Source: a virus
Virus record (IMG/VR): IMGVR_UViG_3300000230_000044
Location: 1-20,292 of that record
DNA length: 20,292 nucleotides
Reading direction: 5' to 3' (one strand)
In this document: one piece after another, positions 12,316 to 19,981 of the stretch
Layout of the letters: each line of letters starts with the position of its first letter
Position numbering within the stretch: the first letter of the stretch is position 1
Notes under the pieces: generated by a model
The model's database searches: none
Told to the model about the DNA's origin: nothing
What the model saw: the letters and a program-made list of their open reading frames with translations, nothing else
Position numbers and translations under genes: made by a program

Positions 12316-12751
12316 CGCAACCAATCGCAAGACGATCAGAAAAGCCGTTGCCGCGTTGATTGATACCGCTTTCGGCGCAACGTGGGACGTGTTTGCCTAC
12401 AAGACGGTCGAAAACTTGTCGAAGGCGCGTAACATCGTTGTCTCATCCGTTGGCAGTATGCGCGAGATGAAAGCCGCCGACCAGGTTACGGCGGATAGCT
12501 CTTTTCAGTTTCGCGTTTATGTGTTCGTGCTTTACCAGGATACCGGTAATAGTTGGACGGCCGAAAATAGCGAAGATGAAATTGATGACACAGAAAAGAC
12601 GTTATGTGACTTATTCAACGGCAACCAAGAGACATCCGATTGGAGCAGGCTAACAATCGTTGGCATGTCCGATCCTGATATGATCGTTGACGAAGGCGGG
12701 CGCACATTTCGCCGCGAAATTATCACAATTCGTACCGACATTTATACCTAA
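12305..12751 (+). CDS. Tail terminator protein-like
   Basis: The 148-residue protein starts at ATG 12305, overlapping the previous stop. It has the length and alpha-beta layout of tail terminators (gpU/gp17 type), which cap the tail tube and set its final length: an N-terminal helix (TNRKTIRKAVAALIDTAF), then strands with ARNIVVSSVGSM and FQFRVYVFVLYQD. A helix with IDDTEKTLCDLFNG and a last strand (RREIITIRTDIY) close it. No motif proves the role; the order (closure, neck, terminator, tube) supports it. Confidence 0.62.
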   Translation: MPSSATNRKTIRKAVAALIDTAFGATWDVFAYKTVENLSKARNIVVSSVGSMREMKAADQVTADSSFQFRVYVFVLYQDTGNSWTAENSEDEIDDTEKTLCDLFNGNQETSDWSRLTIVGMSDPDMIVDEGGRTFRREIITIRTDIYT

Positions 12752-12766
12752 GAAAGAGGTAATCAG

Positions 12767-13135
12767 ATGGCACGTTTGACACTTGTAAAAACCGCCGCTC
12801 CTGGCAATTTCCCGGCAATCCAACCTACAGCCAATTCGTTGGACGTGGCGATGGTTGTCACCGTCTTGGTGAATAAAGCCCAATTTTCTGCCAGTGGCAA
12901 AGATTTGGTATTTGCCCACAATACCGGCGCTGGTGCTGGCACCGTGACGATCAACTCTGTTGCAGATCCAAAAAACAACCGTACCGGCGACATTACCGCG
13001 TACAGTATCGGCGCGGGTGAGTATGCCGTTTTCGGCCCGTTCTCACGTGAGGGTTGGGTACAGACCGACGGCAACGTCTACCTCGAAGCATCCACCACAG
13101 ACGTTAAGTTTGGCGTTGTTTCCCTGCCCCAATAA
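12767..13135 (+). CDS. Beta-rich phage structural protein of unknown role
   Basis: The 122-residue protein starts at ATG 12767 after AAAGAGG. It is strand-rich and has blocks that recur, to my memory, in small proteins near tail-tube genes of other phages: DLVFAHNTGAGAGTVTI, YSIGAGEYAVFGPF and VYLEASTTDVKFGV. The single-domain beta-sandwich look suggests a virion surface or neck decoration protein. No enzyme motif is present. It sits between the terminator and tube genes, where siphoviruses normally have no essential gene, so an accessory role is possible. Confidence 0.6.
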   Translation: MARLTLVKTAAPGNFPAIQPTANSLDVAMVVTVLVNKAQFSASGKDLVFAHNTGAGAGTVTINSVADPKNNRTGDITAYSIGAGEYAVFGPFSREGWVQTDGNVYLEASTTDVKFGVVSLPQ

Positions 13136-13147
13136 GGAACCTGAAAA

Positions 13148-13543
13148 ATGGCAAAGTTTGACGGAAAAAACATGGCTTTCAAGTTCGGCGGCTTCACCTT
13201 CCCCGCCGGAACGCTGGTATCTGTTGACTGGCCGCGTACTCGTGATGAACTCGAAGCGACCGGTGCAAACCAGCTTGATAAAGAATTTTACCCGAGCGAG
13301 CGTTCTTCGACCATCACAGTCAATGCCTGGGATGATGTTGCTGGCACCATTCGCGCCGCGATGGAAGTAACGACCGCCGAAGCGACCGCCGAGTTTTGGC
13401 CGCAGGGCGCAACCGCTGGCAAGCCGAAGCGCAACGCTCAGGCCTTTGTCACATCCGTGAGCGATCCGATCACGCATAACCAGATGACCGCAATCACCAT
13501 CTCGTTGCGTGTTAATGGCGCAGTCACCCCGACCACCGTATAA
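13148..13543 (+). CDS. Major tail (tube) protein
   Basis: The 131-residue protein starts at ATG 13148. It has the all-beta layout of small tail-tube proteins: N-terminal MAKFDGKNMAFKFGGFTF, a loop with REDELEATGA-like text (here DELEATGAN), strands with SSTITVNAWDD, AEATAEFWPQGA and NAQAFVTSVSD, and a final strand (TAITISLRVNGAV). Location before the frameshifted chaperone and the tape measure makes the identity convincing. It polymerises around the tape measure. No sheath gene accompanies it, so the tail should be non-contractile. Codon use is uniform and GC-leaning, as in the coat gene. Confidence 0.75.
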   Translation: MAKFDGKNMAFKFGGFTFPAGTLVSVDWPRTRDELEATGANQLDKEFYPSERSSTITVNAWDDVAGTIRAAMEVTTAEATAEFWPQGATAGKPKRNAQAFVTSVSDPITHNQMTAITISLRVNGAVTPTTV

Positions 13544-13546
13544 CCT

Positions 13547-13972
13547 ATGATTTACACACTGGGAAAACAGGCGTTTGAGATTATTGACGAACCGCTGCAA
13601 GAGCACGTGGAAGCGTGGGAACGCGCCGCCCGCGCCTTGCGGTCGGAAGATGCCAAGCCATACTTACGCGCAACGATGGAGCAGCTAAAGACGATTAACG
13701 TAACGGCGCAATCCTTACCGGCGCTCTTGGTCATCTTTGCCGAAGCCGCGAAAAACATCACCGCCGCTGTTGAAGTGCTCGAAGCAAACGAAACGCTTAC
13801 CATGTCAAGCAATCGCGGGATGATGGTCAAGGCCGCAATCACGGCGGGCTGGATAAAAGCGCCGGTAATGGTTGCGGGCGACGTTGACAAAATGAAACCG
13901 GGGCTCGTGGCGTGGTTGGCTGAGAAGGTCGGCGTGATCTATTTGGAAGCGGTCGAAATCCCAAAAAACTAA
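13547..13972 (+). CDS. Tail assembly chaperone, short (gpG-like) form
   Basis: The 141-residue protein is helical, starts at ATG 13547 and ends with IPKN-TAA at 13970-13972. Its role, by analogy with lambda gpG, is to coat the tape measure and help tube subunits assemble. The last codons hold a slippery sequence, and the following gene is in the -1 frame with no ATG. A minority of ribosomes should therefore make a longer gpG-T-like fusion of about 234 residues. The order tube, chaperone, extension, tape measure is the standard one. A 13-mer repeat copy lies at 13716-13728. Confidence 0.85.
   Translation: MIYTLGKQAFEIIDEPLQEHVEAWERAARALRSEDAKPYLRATMEQLKTINVTAQSLPALLVIFAEAAKNITAAVEVLEANETLTMSSNRGMMVKAAITAGWIKAPVMVAGDVDKMKPGLVAWLAEKVGVIYLEAVEIPKN
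13716..13728 (-). repeat. Iterated 13-mer, copy 6
   Basis: TACCGGCGCTCTT on the plus strand is the exact reverse complement of AAGAGCGCCGGTA, inside the tail chaperone gene. Confidence 0.85.
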
Positions 13973-14024
13973 TATTGGCGACGGCGGATTATGCAGAAGA
14001 TAGTGACGAAAATCCGCCGCCGCC
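13960..14024 (+). promoter_or_regulatory. Programmed -1 ribosomal frameshift signal
   Basis: CCCAAAAAAC (13960-13969) in the zero frame reads C-CCA-AAA-AAC, so both C CCA AAA and A AAA AAC slippery heptamers are present, directly before the stop TAA. Seven bases after the second heptamer a stem begins: GGCG (13977-13980) and CGGCGGATT (13982-13990) pair with CGCC (14021-14024) and AATCCGCCG (14011-14019). That is 13 pairs around one A/C mismatch, with a 20-nt loop. Confidence 0.9.
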
Positions 14025-14250
14025 AGAATTAGCAGAAGCGTTTCAAGCTGAGATTTGGGGCGCATCCGCTTTATATCCTGGCACAATCCCGGTTCGAAAG
14101 CTCAGAAGGTGGGGCGCTTGCCTGAATATCTATCGTGCTGTAAAATCATATCAGGCAGGCTCTACCCGATTTGCACAGTGGGCAGAGCGCAACCCCGGCC
14201 AGTTTGAGATCGTAGCCAAAATTCGTGAAATGAGGTGTCTTGCATGGTAG
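13969..14250 (+). CDS. Frameshift extension of the tail assembly chaperone (gpT-like part)
   Basis: This -1 frame adds 93 codons to the 141-residue chaperone. It has no ATG, and the only start within it is a TTG at 13975 without a Shine-Dalgarno, so it is best read as the extension made by frameshifting. After LILATADYAEDSDE it is acidic and proline-rich (ENPPPPELAEAF). A short helical domain with PVRKLRRWGACLNIYRAV and WAERNPGQFEIVAKIREM follows. In lambda the T part recruits tube protein. It ends with TAG, and the tape measure start (14244) overlaps it by 7 bp. Confidence 0.85.
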   Translation, partial: LILATADYAEDSDENPPPPELAEAFQAEIWGASALYPGTIPVRKLRRWGACLNIYRAVKSYQAGSTRFAQWAERNPGQFEIVAKIREMRCLAW

Positions 14251-15893
14251 ATGAAATCCTAATCCGTTTTAGCGTAAAAGACGACGGGACGCCTGTAATT
14301 GAGAAGGTTAATAAATCCCTCGGCGAGACTACAAAGCAATCTAAGGCGCTTGCACCAGGTCTTGAAAATGCCCGTGAGAAAATGACGGGCTTTTTGTCTA
14401 CAAACGCCGCTCTTATTGGTGTGCTTGTCGGCGTGGGGCTTGCGCTCAAAGATGTAATTGAGACGGGTATTGAATACGCTATGACCGTTGATAATATGGT
14501 ACGCGCCGGGGGAGAGAGCGCCGAAGAGACAAGCCGATTTATACAGGTGCTTGACGATTACGAAATCAGCGCCGAAGAAGCCCTCGCAGCTACTCGCGCT
14601 CTTACAAAAAACGGCTTGGCCCCCAACATTGACACTCTTGCAAAACTTAGCGATCAATACCGCTCTCTCAACTCAGCCGAAGAGAAAAACGCTTTTATCA
14701 TTGAGAACTTGGGGCGTGGTGGTTTGCAGTGGGCAAAGGCACTTGACCAGGGCAGCGTGGCATTACGAGCGCAAGCCGCCGCCGTCAGTCAAAGTCTAAT
14801 TCTGTCACAAGATCAGATTGATAGTGCAGAACAGGCGCGCCTGGCGATTGACGAGTGGAATGATAGCATCGAAGGGTTGAAGGTTACTCTTTCGATGGGA
14901 TTGTTACCCATTTTCGCTGCTGTGGTTACAAGCATAAACAACAATATCAAAGCCGGTTTTGAGTGGAAAGACCTACTCCGGGCAATTGCGCCGGTAGGTC
15001 TGGTAATGCTCATAAATGACATCAAGGAAGCGTACGCCCAGAACACAGAAGCAATGGAAGATGCAACGTTTGCATCCGTTACCCTGGCCGATACTCAGGC
15101 GCAGCTCGAAGAAAAAGAGAAAGCCGCCGCCGAAGCCGCAAAGGCATTATCGGAAGTACTCTCCGGGCGCATTGGGTTGATAAATAGCATTCAGTCAGCC
15201 GAAGAAAGCTACACCGAAAAGTCACAGAGTTTGAACGATCAGCGCATCCAGGCCGAGCAGGATTTAGCCAAGTTTCGCGCTCAAGGTTATTGGGAACAGA
15301 GTGAACAGATCCAGGGTTCGCTAAAAAAGTTAGATGAAATCAAGCAGGCTGAAGCCGATCTCGCCAAAGAGCGCGAGAAACAAACGTTACAGTTTATCTC
15401 AGACATACTCGCTCAAAACCTTGCCCGCGATGGTTGGACAGAGAACGAGTTTGCCGCGTTTGCCGATCAGCAAGTGGCCTGGGGTTTGTGGTCTGAAGAT
15501 GTTGTAGCAAAGGCCAAAGCCGCGTGGAGTGAAGCCGACAAAATCACGCAGTCAATCAACGCGATCCCAACTCAGAGAAATATCAATTTCATTTTCTCGA
15601 CATCTGGCGTTGATCCGCAAACCTTACCGGGTGGCTATGCGTACCAGTACGCAAATCAATCAACCCCCCACGCGGGCGGCGGTTCGTTTACAATCCCGTT
15701 TGGTGGTGGTAACGAGAGTTTTATGATGCCCGGCGGGAATACTGCGAGTGGTGGCGAGACTGTCACGATCACACAGGCCAACCGGGAAAGCCGCACAGAT
15801 GCACTCTTGCAGGAGCTAATCAATAAGAAGATGGTTGACGAAAATCGTCTCGCGCGCGCCTTCCTCACTGGTTTGCAATCGGTAGGCCAATAA
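14244..15893 (+). CDS. Tail tape measure protein
   Basis: The start at ATG 14244 is chosen over GTG 14235 for the GAGGTG spacing. The 549-residue protein is the longest gene of the helical tail set. It begins MVDEILIRFSVKDDGTPVIE and has a hydrophobic segment at about 52-68 (STNAALIGVLVGVGLALK) plus others around 215-260. A long coiled coil with repeated A/E/K heptads lies between roughly 275 and 395, then a glycine-rich region and a short helical tail. By the usual 0.15 nm per residue rule the tail would be about 80 nm. No lysozyme or peptidase motif is obvious. It overlaps the chaperone extension and the tail-tip gene (1 bp). Confidence 0.85.
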   Translation: MVDEILIRFSVKDDGTPVIEKVNKSLGETTKQSKALAPGLENAREKMTGFLSTNAALIGVLVGVGLALKDVIETGIEYAMTVDNMVRAGGESAEETSRFIQVLDDYEISAEEALAATRALTKNGLAPNIDTLAKLSDQYRSLNSAEEKNAFIIENLGRGGLQWAKALDQGSVALRAQAAAVSQSLILSQDQIDSAEQARLAIDEWNDSIEGLKVTLSMGLLPIFAAVVTSINNNIKAGFEWKDLLRAIAPVGLVMLINDIKEAYAQNTEAMEDATFASVTLADTQAQLEEKEKAAAEAAKALSEVLSGRIGLINSIQSAEESYTEKSQSLNDQRIQAEQDLAKFRAQGYWEQSEQIQGSLKKLDEIKQAEADLAKEREKQTLQFISDILAQNLARDGWTENEFAAFADQQVAWGLWSEDVVAKAKAAWSEADKITQSINAIPTQRNINFIFSTSGVDPQTLPGGYAYQYANQSTPHAGGGSFTIPFGGGNESFMMPGGNTASGGETVTITQANRESRTDALLQELINKKMVDENRLARAFLTGLQSVGQ

Positions 15894-18823
15894 TGACACA
15901 TGTAACCGACTTGGTTTATGCGGTTTGGGCGTATCTCAATAGCGTTTGGACCGACATAACAGCCGACGTTATTACCGGCTCTGTTGCTGGGCGTGATGGG
16001 TTTGCAACAAATTCGCCGGTAGACAGGGTGGCCGATGTTGGCGAGTTTTCGTTTACGCTCAAAAACTTTACAGGCAAGTACAGCCCCGGCCATGCCTCCG
16101 CGTTATCGGGTTGGCATGTTGGTATCCCGGTCAAGATTGTGTTTACCTACAAGACGCAAAACTACCCGATATTTGGGCGCATCGCTACGCCGGGCGGGAT
16201 TGAGATTGATCCGCGTCAAAAGGGAATGCCAACGGTAAGCGTAACCTGCTTGGATTGGTTTGATTTTGCCAGTAAACACCCGATTGTAAACCCTGGCATT
16301 TTGACCGACAAAACAGCGGACGAGGTAATAACTCAAACGCTCTTATACACGCCGATAGCACCGCAGGCCGTATCCCTTGATACCGGCGTTTTTACATTTC
16401 CAACAGTTTTTGATACCGTGACCAGTAAGACTAAAGCCTATTCAGAATTAGCAAAATCCGCACTCGCTGAGATGGGCTATGTCTACATGCGCCATGACAC
16501 AACTTACGGCGGAACGTTAGTACTCGAAAATCATCACCGGCGCAACGGCTTGCGGGCTGAAACAACCTTTGATGAATTTATCGAAGATGCCGGTATTGAA
16601 CTCCGCGAGGATGGCGGGTATGAATTGCGCGAGGATGGCGGGTATGAACTCTGTGAAAATTGGGAAACTGGAACATTTGATGGTGACAATACCTTTATCT
16701 CTGCTGACATTTCTCACGGTGATAATTTACTAAATCGCCTGGGGAATTTCGCCTATCCGCGCAGCGTTGACACAAGCCCACAGATTTTATTTAGCCTCGC
16801 GCAGCCGATCCAAGTACCGGGCGGCGGCTCTATCACGATAAAAGGGTATTACGCAGATCCCAACGGCGGTGCGCCAATCAACGCGCAGAACATGATCGAC
16901 CCTGTTGCTACTACGGATTATTTGGCGGCTGTCAACCAAGACGGGACGGGAACAAACTACACGGCTAATATAAGCGTTGTTGCGAGCTACGGTACTGAAG
17001 GTTTTACTCATGTAGTATCAAATTCTGGTACTTCGGCCTGGCTGTATCAGTTCAATTGCCGGGGTTATGGGATTTATACTTATAATCCTATTGAGCATAC
17101 TGAAAGTGCATTACAATCAATACAGGATAACGGCGTCAACGGAAAAACTCTGCACCAGAAATATCAGAAAACTTTGATGGTGGCCGAACTGGCCTCGAGC
17201 GCAATTGTAGAGTTTGACCGTGAACCCGAAACGCGCATAGATCGTATATACGCAATAGCTAATCAATCCCCAAATATGATGGGCGCATTTCTCAACCTCG
17301 GAACTGGAGATTTGATTAGACTAAAATCAACTCTTGCGGCTATTGATGGCTATCACTATATTTGTGGCCGTGAGTGGAAAATTGAGAAAGGCAGACTTAT
17401 CATGTTTAGTTGGACAACAAAGGCAATGCTATCCTTACGGCTTGGTTTATCAATGCTGGGCATGGAAGTTAGCGAAAATTTCAAGGCAGTAACCTATCAT
17501 CACGACCCCGCGCTTATACCGATGAAACAATACAGCATGAGCGTATGGTTGAATTACAAATCATCCCCATCTACTGGATATTTTCATTTTTTCGGGTTGG
17601 AATGGCATCCTATTGTTGCAACCCGATATAGTTGGGCAATTGGCATTCAGGAGCAAAAGATTTTTTACAGACGCTCTTATACCGATGGAATAATGGGAGG
17701 TGATTTAGATGTTGGCGAATGGCAACATGCTACGCCCGTGTCGGCTAATGATTGGCATCAGGTTGTTATTACGCATGATGGTAGCGTAAATGAGCGAACA
17801 AAGCCTAAAATGTATATTGACGGTGCAGAAGTTGCCATACCAGATGCAATAATAGACCCTGACGCTTTATACTTTTCGGCGATGGATGGCGGACTTGGTA
17901 TGCAGGTCGGTTTTTCACAAATGACCCCTACGGTCTATCTAAATATGCAAGTCGTCAACCCGCGCATCTATAATCGCATCTTAAGCGCGGCAAATGTGAG
18001 CGAGTTATACGCAGCCGGTAAGGACGATACCACCACTCAGACTACCGGCGTTGTTTTCTGGCCGCTGAACACTAAAACAAAATGGCTGAACTGGACAGAC
18101 TTGTATAACTCGGATATGAAGCCGGTAGATAACATTTACGGTTATGCCGGTAATCCATCTGGGACGCCTATTTATTTTCATCCGTTTGACGGGGCGCGAA
18201 ATACCGTGACCGTTGACGCCTCATCTGTTGCCACAACTGCCAACGGTACTACCTCCACTTTTGCGCACACAATAAGCGCCGGTAATGACCGGATGCTTAT
18301 TGTCGCAATCTCAAAGCGTGCTTTCAACAATGCGACTTCTGTCACCTATGGCGGCGAAAGCCTGAGACGGTATTACAAAAACCGTTACGACAACAATAAC
18401 TATCCGCAGTTCGAGTTATGGTACTTACCGGCTCCTCCGGTTGGTACTGCCAATGTAGTTGTAACCATCCCGGCTAACGATTGGTTTGAAGTCAACGCAA
18501 TCTCATTCTTTGGCGCGGATCAGATTTACCCATTCCGAAATTTTGACCAGACAACCGGGACAGGAACGGGACCGGCGCTAACAATCGATAGCGTATCAAC
18601 CGATATTGTTTTCGACATCCTAGCAATCGAAAAAGGCAGCGACACAACGTGTATACCAACCGCCGGTCAGACGCAACGGATGAACGCTTCGGCAGATAGC
18701 AACTGGGCAGGCTTAACCAGCACAAAGCCGGGAGCCGCGTCAGTTTCTACCGGCTGGACTATTTCAGCATCCGGTAAAAACTGGATTTATGCAAGTGTAT
18801 CAATTCAAGGGAGCATCCCATAA
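15893..18823 (+). CDS. Large tail-tip protein with LamG-like and C-terminal adhesin-like domains
   Basis: The 976-residue protein starts at ATG 15893 (TAATG overlap). Residues 1-about 230 look like a distal-tail or baseplate-hub module: DITADVITGSVAGRDGFAT, then LSGWHVGIPVKIVF and PTVSVTCLDWFDFASKH. About 236-256 hold a tandem ELREDGGY repeat. About 544-704 form a LamG/concanavalin-like lectin domain (YSMSVWLNYKS, WHQVVITHDGS, KMYIDGAEV, PRIYNRILSAANVSEL). About 770-976 are a strand-rich adhesin-type domain (AGNDRMLIVAISKR, ATSVTYGGESL, GTANVVVTIPA). The inferred role is tip assembly plus host-surface binding. Domain order is mosaic; exact borders are estimates. Confidence 0.75.
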   Translation: MTHVTDLVYAVWAYLNSVWTDITADVITGSVAGRDGFATNSPVDRVADVGEFSFTLKNFTGKYSPGHASALSGWHVGIPVKIVFTYKTQNYPIFGRIATPGGIEIDPRQKGMPTVSVTCLDWFDFASKHPIVNPGILTDKTADEVITQTLLYTPIAPQAVSLDTGVFTFPTVFDTVTSKTKAYSELAKSALAEMGYVYMRHDTTYGGTLVLENHHRRNGLRAETTFDEFIEDAGIELREDGGYELREDGGYELCENWETGTFDGDNTFISADISHGDNLLNRLGNFAYPRSVDTSPQILFSLAQPIQVPGGGSITIKGYYADPNGGAPINAQNMIDPVATTDYLAAVNQDGTGTNYTANISVVASYGTEGFTHVVSNSGTSAWLYQFNCRGYGIYTYNPIEHTESALQSIQDNGVNGKTLHQKYQKTLMVAELASSAIVEFDREPETRIDRIYAIANQSPNMMGAFLNLGTGDLIRLKSTLAAIDGYHYICGREWKIEKGRLIMFSWTTKAMLSLRLGLSMLGMEVSENFKAVTYHHDPALIPMKQYSMSVWLNYKSSPSTGYFHFFGLEWHPIVATRYSWAIGIQEQKIFYRRSYTDGIMGGDLDVGEWQHATPVSANDWHQVVITHDGSVNERTKPKMYIDGAEVAIPDAIIDPDALYFSAMDGGLGMQVGFSQMTPTVYLNMQVVNPRIYNRILSAANVSELYAAGKDDTTTQTTGVVFWPLNTKTKWLNWTDLYNSDMKPVDNIYGYAGNPSGTPIYFHPFDGARNTVTVDASSVATTANGTTSTFAHTISAGNDRMLIVAISKRAFNNATSVTYGGESLRRYYKNRYDNNNYPQFELWYLPAPPVGTANVVVTIPANDWFEVNAISFFGADQIYPFRNFDQTTGTGTGPALTIDSVSTDIVFDILAIEKGSDTTCIPTAGQTQRMNASADSNWAGLTSTKPGAASVSTGWTISASGKNWIYASVSIQGSIP
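16597..16656 (+). repeat. Tandem 24-bp repeat within the tail-tip gene
   Basis: Two nearly identical 24-bp units (16597-16620 and 16621-16644) encode ELREDGGY twice. A degenerate third copy (ELCENW) follows. Acidic 'LREDG' repeats are common in phage tail proteins. It could vary in copy number by slippage. Confidence 0.8.
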
Positions 18824-19878
18824 TGGCAGACCTAAAACTATCCGCAGAAAACAATCACATTGTCACCTTTGATGGCACAGAACGTATCCGCGCTGTAAAC
18901 GACATGGGCGGCACCCCCGATACCGGCTTTATCGAAATGATACAGCTTTCACCGCTTATCCCAGGCTTTACCAACACAGAAACAATTAGTGCAACACGGG
19001 CATTACTCAATACCGATTTACCAGTACAGCGGCTTACTCCAAGCGGGGCAAATCGCGCTATAACATTTCCTGCGTTTGGGGCAGACAATCATCCCTTTTT
19101 TATCGTCAATGCCAGCGATACCCATTCCTTGCTCATGCCCGCCGGATTTGACAACATCGCGCCGGGGGGGAGCGCGATGTTTGTGTCAGACGGCGCGGCG
19201 TGGCATGTGGCAGGAACGTCTCCGACGTATCCATTGAACGCCTTGAGCGGTCTGAAAATGCTACGGGTTAGTGGGACTGCATTAACTATCGAGTCGGGAT
19301 ACGCTGTTTTGCCTGATGGCACATTAATCAATGTTGCTTCGGCAATAACAAAATCGTCATTATCGCTGTCGGGGAACAGTTGGTACCACATTTATCTGTA
19401 TCTCAACAGTGGCGCACCCGACGTTGAGATTGTGACGACTGCGCCAGCCAGTCCATATTTCGGGGTGGCGCGGACGAAAAACGGTAACACAAGCAGGCGG
19501 TATATAGGCAGTGTGCGGACGGATGACAGCGGAAATCTGTACGATTTCGACCACAATCCGATCACAAATTATGTTGCTTGGGTAACTTCAGTATTCATTA
19601 ATATGCGGCGGGTGCTGATTGACGGTACGGCAACAACGTGGACTGCTATATCACTGGCAAACGCATCGCCTGTCACGGTGTCTGGCGCAATGCTTTACGT
19701 CACTACACCTGCCGGCGCGGGCATATTTCTGGGTACTGTCAGTGTTGAGATTACGAGTGTTGGCGTAGGGTTGAGAGTTGTGACCAATTTGCCGACTCGT
19801 AATCAATCTATTTACTACCGCATGAGTGCGGCCGGCTCAGGCAATATCGACTTGCTTGGCTTTTTCTTCGAGAGGTGA
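18823..19878 (+). CDS. Tail fibre-like protein
   Basis: The 351-residue protein starts at ATG 18823, overlapping the tail-tip stop by 1 bp (TAATG). It is beta-rich throughout and low in cysteine. The N-terminal half (to about 130) has turns typical of a fibre shaft, including LTPSGANRAITFPAFGAD and FIVNASDTHSLLMPAG. The second half has more regular strands (LSGNSWYHIYLYLNSGAPDV, YIGSVRTDDSGNLYDF, WVTSVFINMRRVLIDG). No chaperone or lyase motif is recognised. The place after the tail-tip protein suggests a side or tip fibre. The family itself is not identified. Confidence 0.62.
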   Translation: MADLKLSAENNHIVTFDGTERIRAVNDMGGTPDTGFIEMIQLSPLIPGFTNTETISATRALLNTDLPVQRLTPSGANRAITFPAFGADNHPFFIVNASDTHSLLMPAGFDNIAPGGSAMFVSDGAAWHVAGTSPTYPLNALSGLKMLRVSGTALTIESGYAVLPDGTLINVASAITKSSLSLSGNSWYHIYLYLNSGAPDVEIVTTAPASPYFGVARTKNGNTSRRYIGSVRTDDSGNLYDFDHNPITNYVAWVTSVFINMRRVLIDGTATTWTAISLANASPVTVSGAMLYVTTPAGAGIFLGTVSVEITSVGVGLRVVTNLPTRNQSIYYRMSAAGSGNIDLLGFFFER

Positions 19879-19976
19879 TGCATGGGAGTAATACAATATC
19901 GCTCATCATTTCACCTTCTCCCTTCCTGATTTTTTCCAACCCGCTTGCTTATCGCCTGCGGGCTTACTCCGAATAG
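19878..19976 (+). pseudogene. Short or broken tail gene after the fibre
   Basis: The frame from ATG 19878 overlaps the fibre stop by 1 bp (TGATG), the same style of junction as at 15893 and 18823. It gives 32 residues with a coding-like core (SPSPFLIFSNPLAYRLRAYS) and stops at TAG 19974-19976. An alternative ATG at 19882, better placed for GAGAGG, gives only 15 residues. Since the next open stretch (from 19982) is in another frame and lacks a start codon, a larger gene has probably been broken here by a nonsense change plus an indel, or the sequence contains errors. Confidence 0.4.
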
Positions 19977-19981
19977 TTTAG

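Noticed and set aside
13043-13606. A 187-residue minus-strand frame over the tail-tube gene
   Set aside because: Shadow of the tail-tube gene; no ribosome-binding site or promoter.
13975-14250. An independent gene starting at TTG 13975
   Set aside because: No Shine-Dalgarno, and the start lies at the edge of the frameshift stem; the -1 frameshift explanation accounts for phase, slippery site and stem.
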